Positions 5,327-7,279 of a stretch of 7,279 bases of DNA are shown here, piece after piece. The first letter of the stretch is position 1, and each line of letters opens with the position of its first letter. The translations under genes were made by a program, and so were the position numbers. The stretch covers positions 1 to 7,279 of the forward strand of contig JAFZEK010000138.1 of NCBI GenBank assembly GCA_017560705.1, in the 5' to 3' direction. The stretch is from Bacteroidales bacterium (GTDB taxonomy: Bacteria > Bacteroidota > Bacteroidia > Bacteroidales > P3). Below the pieces are notes generated by a model. It saw only the letters and a program-made list of their open reading frames with translations. It searched no databases and had not been told where the DNA came from.

Positions 5327-7021
5327 ATGAAGAAATTAATCGAATGCGTTCCTAACATCAGCGAAGGTCGCGACAGGAACATTATAAACCAAGTAACGGC
5401 AGAAATAGAAAAAGTAGAAGGTGTTAAACTATTGGATGTTGACCCGGGTGCTACTACCAACCGCACTGTTATCACTTTCGTAGGTGAGCCGGAGCCAGTG
5501 TGTGAAGCTGCTTTTCGTGTTGTAAAGAAAGCCGCTGAACTTATAGATATGCGTAATCACCACGGCGACCACCCTCGTTTTGGTGCCACTGATGTTTGTC
5601 CGCTTATCCCTGTTTCAAACATTTCTATGGAAGAAGTGGTGGAATATGCTCATAAGTTGGCCGAACGCATTGGTAATGAATTGGAAATCCCTGTTTATTG
5701 CTACGAAGATGCTGCCTACGAACCTAAGCGTCGCAACTTGGCTTCTTGCCGTCAAGGTGAGTATGAAGCTTTGAAAGACAGAATATCTACTCCTGAATGG
5801 AAGCCTTGCTTCGGCCCTGATAAATTCAACAGCAGAGTGGCTACTACCGGTGCTACTGCCGTAGGTGCCAGAGATTTCTTGGTGGCTATAAACTACAACT
5901 TAAATACTACTTCTACTCGTCGTGCTAATGCTATAGCTTTCGACGTGAGAGAAAAAGGTCGTCCTCAACGTGAAGGTGGTAAAGTGACTGGAAAACCAAT
6001 GAAGGACGAAAACGGTAACACTATAATGATTCCCGGTACTTTGAAGGGTACTAAAGCCATTGGTTGGTTCATTGAAGAATACGGTGTGGCTCAAGTATCT
6101 ATGAATATTACCAACATCACTACAACTCCGGTTCACGTGGCTTTCGAAGAAGTGTGCAACAAGGCTGCTGCTCGTGGTGTGCGTGTTACAGGATGTGAAA
6201 TCGTGGGACTTATACCTAAAAGAGTGCTTATCGAAGCCGGTCAATATTATTTGGCTAAACAACAACGCTCCCTTGGTGTTGCCGAAGATGAAATTATAAA
6301 GATAGCTGTAAAATCTATGGGATTGGATGACCTTAAGCCTTTCGACCCACAAGAAAAAGTTATCGAATATGTGTTGGAAGATAAGAGCGTTAAGCGTTTG
6401 GTGGATTTGACATGTACAGGTTTTGCTAACGAAACTGCTAGCGAAAGCCCTGCTCCCGGTGGTGGTTCTATATCGGCCTATATGGGTGCTTTGGCAGCTT
6501 CTTTGGCTACTATGGTGGCTAACCTTTCTTCGCACAAACCCGGTTGGGACGACCGCTGGGAAGAGTTCTCTAAATGGGCTGTTAAAGGTCAAGCTATTAA
6601 AGAAGAACTTTTACACTTGGTGGACGAAGATACCAACGCTTTCAATCTTATAATGAATGCATTTGGATTGCCAAAGAAAACTGAAGAAGAAAAAGCTGCT
6701 CGCACTCAAGCTATACAAGACGCTACAAGATATGCTACCGAAGTGCCTTTCAAAACTATGAAGAAAGCTTTCGAAGCCTTCGAAGTGGTACGTGCTATGG
6801 TTGAAATTGGAAACCCAAACAGTGTAACTGACGCTGGAGTAGGTGCTTTGTGTGCTCGTTCTGCTGTGATAGGTGCTCATTTGAACGTGAAGATTAACGC
6901 TGCTAGCTTGAAAGATAAAGCTGTGGTAGACGCTATTCTTGCCGAAGCTGCTGAAATAGAAAAAGCTGCTATAGCTGAAGAGCAAGCTTTGTTGAAAATG
7001 GTAGAAGAAAAAATAAAATAA
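5327..7021 (+). CDS. ftcD: Bifunctional glutamate formimidoyltransferase / formimidoyltetrahydrofolate cyclodeaminase
   Basis: A 564-residue cytosolic enzyme joining histidine breakdown to the folate pool. It transfers the formimino group of N-formimino-glutamate to tetrahydrofolate, then deaminates the product to 5,10-methenyl-tetrahydrofolate and ammonia. The N-terminal transferase opens with KKLIECVPNISEGRD. Its HHGDHPRFGATDVCP segment (78-92) carries His82, matching by position and context the catalytic His82 of the mammalian enzyme. The second transferase subdomain (about 180-300) includes AINYNLNTTSTRRA (187-200). The cyclodeaminase domain (about 355-564) has ESPAPGGGSISAYMGALAAS (373-392) and LVDEDTNAF (431-439), the region of the catalytic Asp412 in mammals. 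A stretch around 218-238 looks like an insertion relative to the mammalian protein. The ATG at 5327 fits the family N-terminus and follows an A-rich leader. No perfect TAnnTTTG precedes it; GTAGTTTG (5285-5292) is the nearest. By eye, strong GCT/GGT/CGT preference suggests high expression. Confidence 0.97.
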   Translation: MKKLIECVPNISEGRDRNIINQVTAEIEKVEGVKLLDVDPGATTNRTVITFVGEPEPVCEAAFRVVKKAAELIDMRNHHGDHPRFGATDVCPLIPVSNISMEEVVEYAHKLAERIGNELEIPVYCYEDAAYEPKRRNLASCRQGEYEALKDRISTPEWKPCFGPDKFNSRVATTGATAVGARDFLVAINYNLNTTSTRRANAIAFDVREKGRPQREGGKVTGKPMKDENGNTIMIPGTLKGTKAIGWFIEEYGVAQVSMNITNITTTPVHVAFEEVCNKAAARGVRVTGCEIVGLIPKRVLIEAGQYYLAKQQRSLGVAEDEIIKIAVKSMGLDDLKPFDPQEKVIEYVLEDKSVKRLVDLTCTGFANETASESPAPGGGSISAYMGALAASLATMVANLSSHKPGWDDRWEEFSKWAVKGQAIKEELLHLVDEDTNAFNLIMNAFGLPKKTEEEKAARTQAIQDATRYATEVPFKTMKKAFEAFEVVRAMVEIGNPNSVTDAGVGALCARSAVIGAHLNVKINAASLKDKAVVDAILAEAAEIEKAAIAEEQALLKMVEEKIK

Positions 7022-7062
7022 GACTGATGTCGTAAATCTCGATAGAGGTTTAAAATGGAGGG

Positions 7063-7105
7063 AAGACGTGGGGCTGAGGGTTGTACCTCGTGCCTTGCGT
7101 CTTTT
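7063..7105 (+). terminator. Long hairpin with short U-run after ftcD (terminator or attenuator)
   Basis: AAGACGTGGGGC (7063-7074) pairs with GCCTTGCGTCTT (7092-7103) over 12 bp, including three G-U wobbles. A small internal loop follows, then GAGG (7076-7079) pairs with CCTC (7086-7089) around a six-nt loop. The 3' arm runs into TTTT (7102-7105). It starts 42 bp after the ftcD stop. The short U-run and A after it make termination plausible but not certain. It also sits only 23 bp before the next gene, so partial read-through is likely if that gene has no promoter of its own. Confidence 0.5.
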
Positions 7106-7128
7106 ACCATAATATGGGATAATGCACG

Positions 7129-7279
7129 ATGAAGACAAGATTGCTAGCTTTTTGGAAAAAGAAAAAGATGGACGAAGGACAGGGCCTCTCGCTCAATGCC
7201 TTGGTGTGGAAGCGCTTTAAGCAAAACACGATGGCAATGTGCAGTTTGGTGGTCATTCTTCTTTTTGTGTTGGTGGCAG
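7129..7279 (+). CDS. OppC/DppC-like ABC transporter permease, N-terminal fragment
   Basis: The first 50 codons of a gene running off the right edge. ATG at 7129 is the first start in its frame after an in-frame stop at 7120-7122. The protein begins MKTRLLAFWKKKKMDEGQGL, followed by SLNALVWKRFKQNTMAMCSL and a hydrophobic helix (VVILLFVLVA). A basic amphipathic segment of the form W-x-R-F-x-x-N-x-x-A-M directly before the first membrane helix is characteristic of the OppC_N region found at the start of OppC/DppC/NikC-type permeases, which import oligopeptides, dipeptides or nickel with OppB, OppD, OppF and a binding protein. None of those partners is within the window, so the substrate is open. 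It lies 107 bp after ftcD in the same direction. Other membrane proteins with a short basic N-terminus cannot be fully excluded from 50 residues. Confidence 0.7.
   Translation, partial: MKTRLLAFWKKKKMDEGQGLSLNALVWKRFKQNTMAMCSLVVILLFVLVA

Noticed and set aside
5900..6592. 230-codon minus-strand open frame inside ftcD
   Set aside because: ftcD is unmistakable on the other strand; this is a shadow made by its codon bias, with a low-complexity Ser/Thr/Phe/His-rich translation.
7122..7220. Alternative start ATG at 7122 in another frame
   Set aside because: It gives only about 32 codons before a stop and overlaps the OppC-like start at 7129, whose product has a clear basic segment plus membrane helix.

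Overview
The window looks like a piece of a Bacteroidales (Bacteroidota) chromosome. Three things point that way. There is a textbook Bacteroidota housekeeping promoter (TTTG, 20-nt spacer, TATCTTTG) ahead of a tRNA. The genes have A-rich leaders instead of Shine-Dalgarno sequences. A full-length bifunctional formimidoyltransferase-cyclodeaminase (FTCD) is present, a form common in gut Bacteroidales. The genus cannot be read from the sequence.

Left part (1-4623, minus strand): a four-gene operon for a tripartite export machine. In transcription order it encodes a TolC-type outer-membrane channel, an HlyD-type periplasmic adaptor anchored in the inner membrane, and two tandem paralogous ABC-2 (YhhJ/YbhS/YbhR-like) permeases, the second cut by the window edge. 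Together they would span both membranes and expel a small molecule, drug or other hydrophobic compound. No ATP-binding subunit and no regulator is seen within the window.

Middle (4624-5121): about 500 bp of non-coding DNA between the divergent exporter operon and the tRNA gene. It is unusually structured. It holds a 16-bp direct repeat in the exporter leader, four palindromic ACCCGGGT boxes spaced 22, 22 and 23 bp, a perfect 8-bp hairpin, and helically phased A-tracts running into the tRNA promoter. The boxes are the most unexplained signal here.

Right part (5070-7279, plus strand): promoter, tRNA-Leu(UAG), a probable terminator, then ftcD (histidine degradation and folate one-carbon metabolism). 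After ftcD comes a long hairpin with a short U-run, and the first 50 codons of an OppC/DppC-like inner-membrane permease that runs off the window. No other hut gene is visible next to ftcD.

No mobile element, CRISPR array or rRNA was found. The genes belong to known families; the novelty, if any, is in the intergenic region and in the missing ATPase of the exporter.
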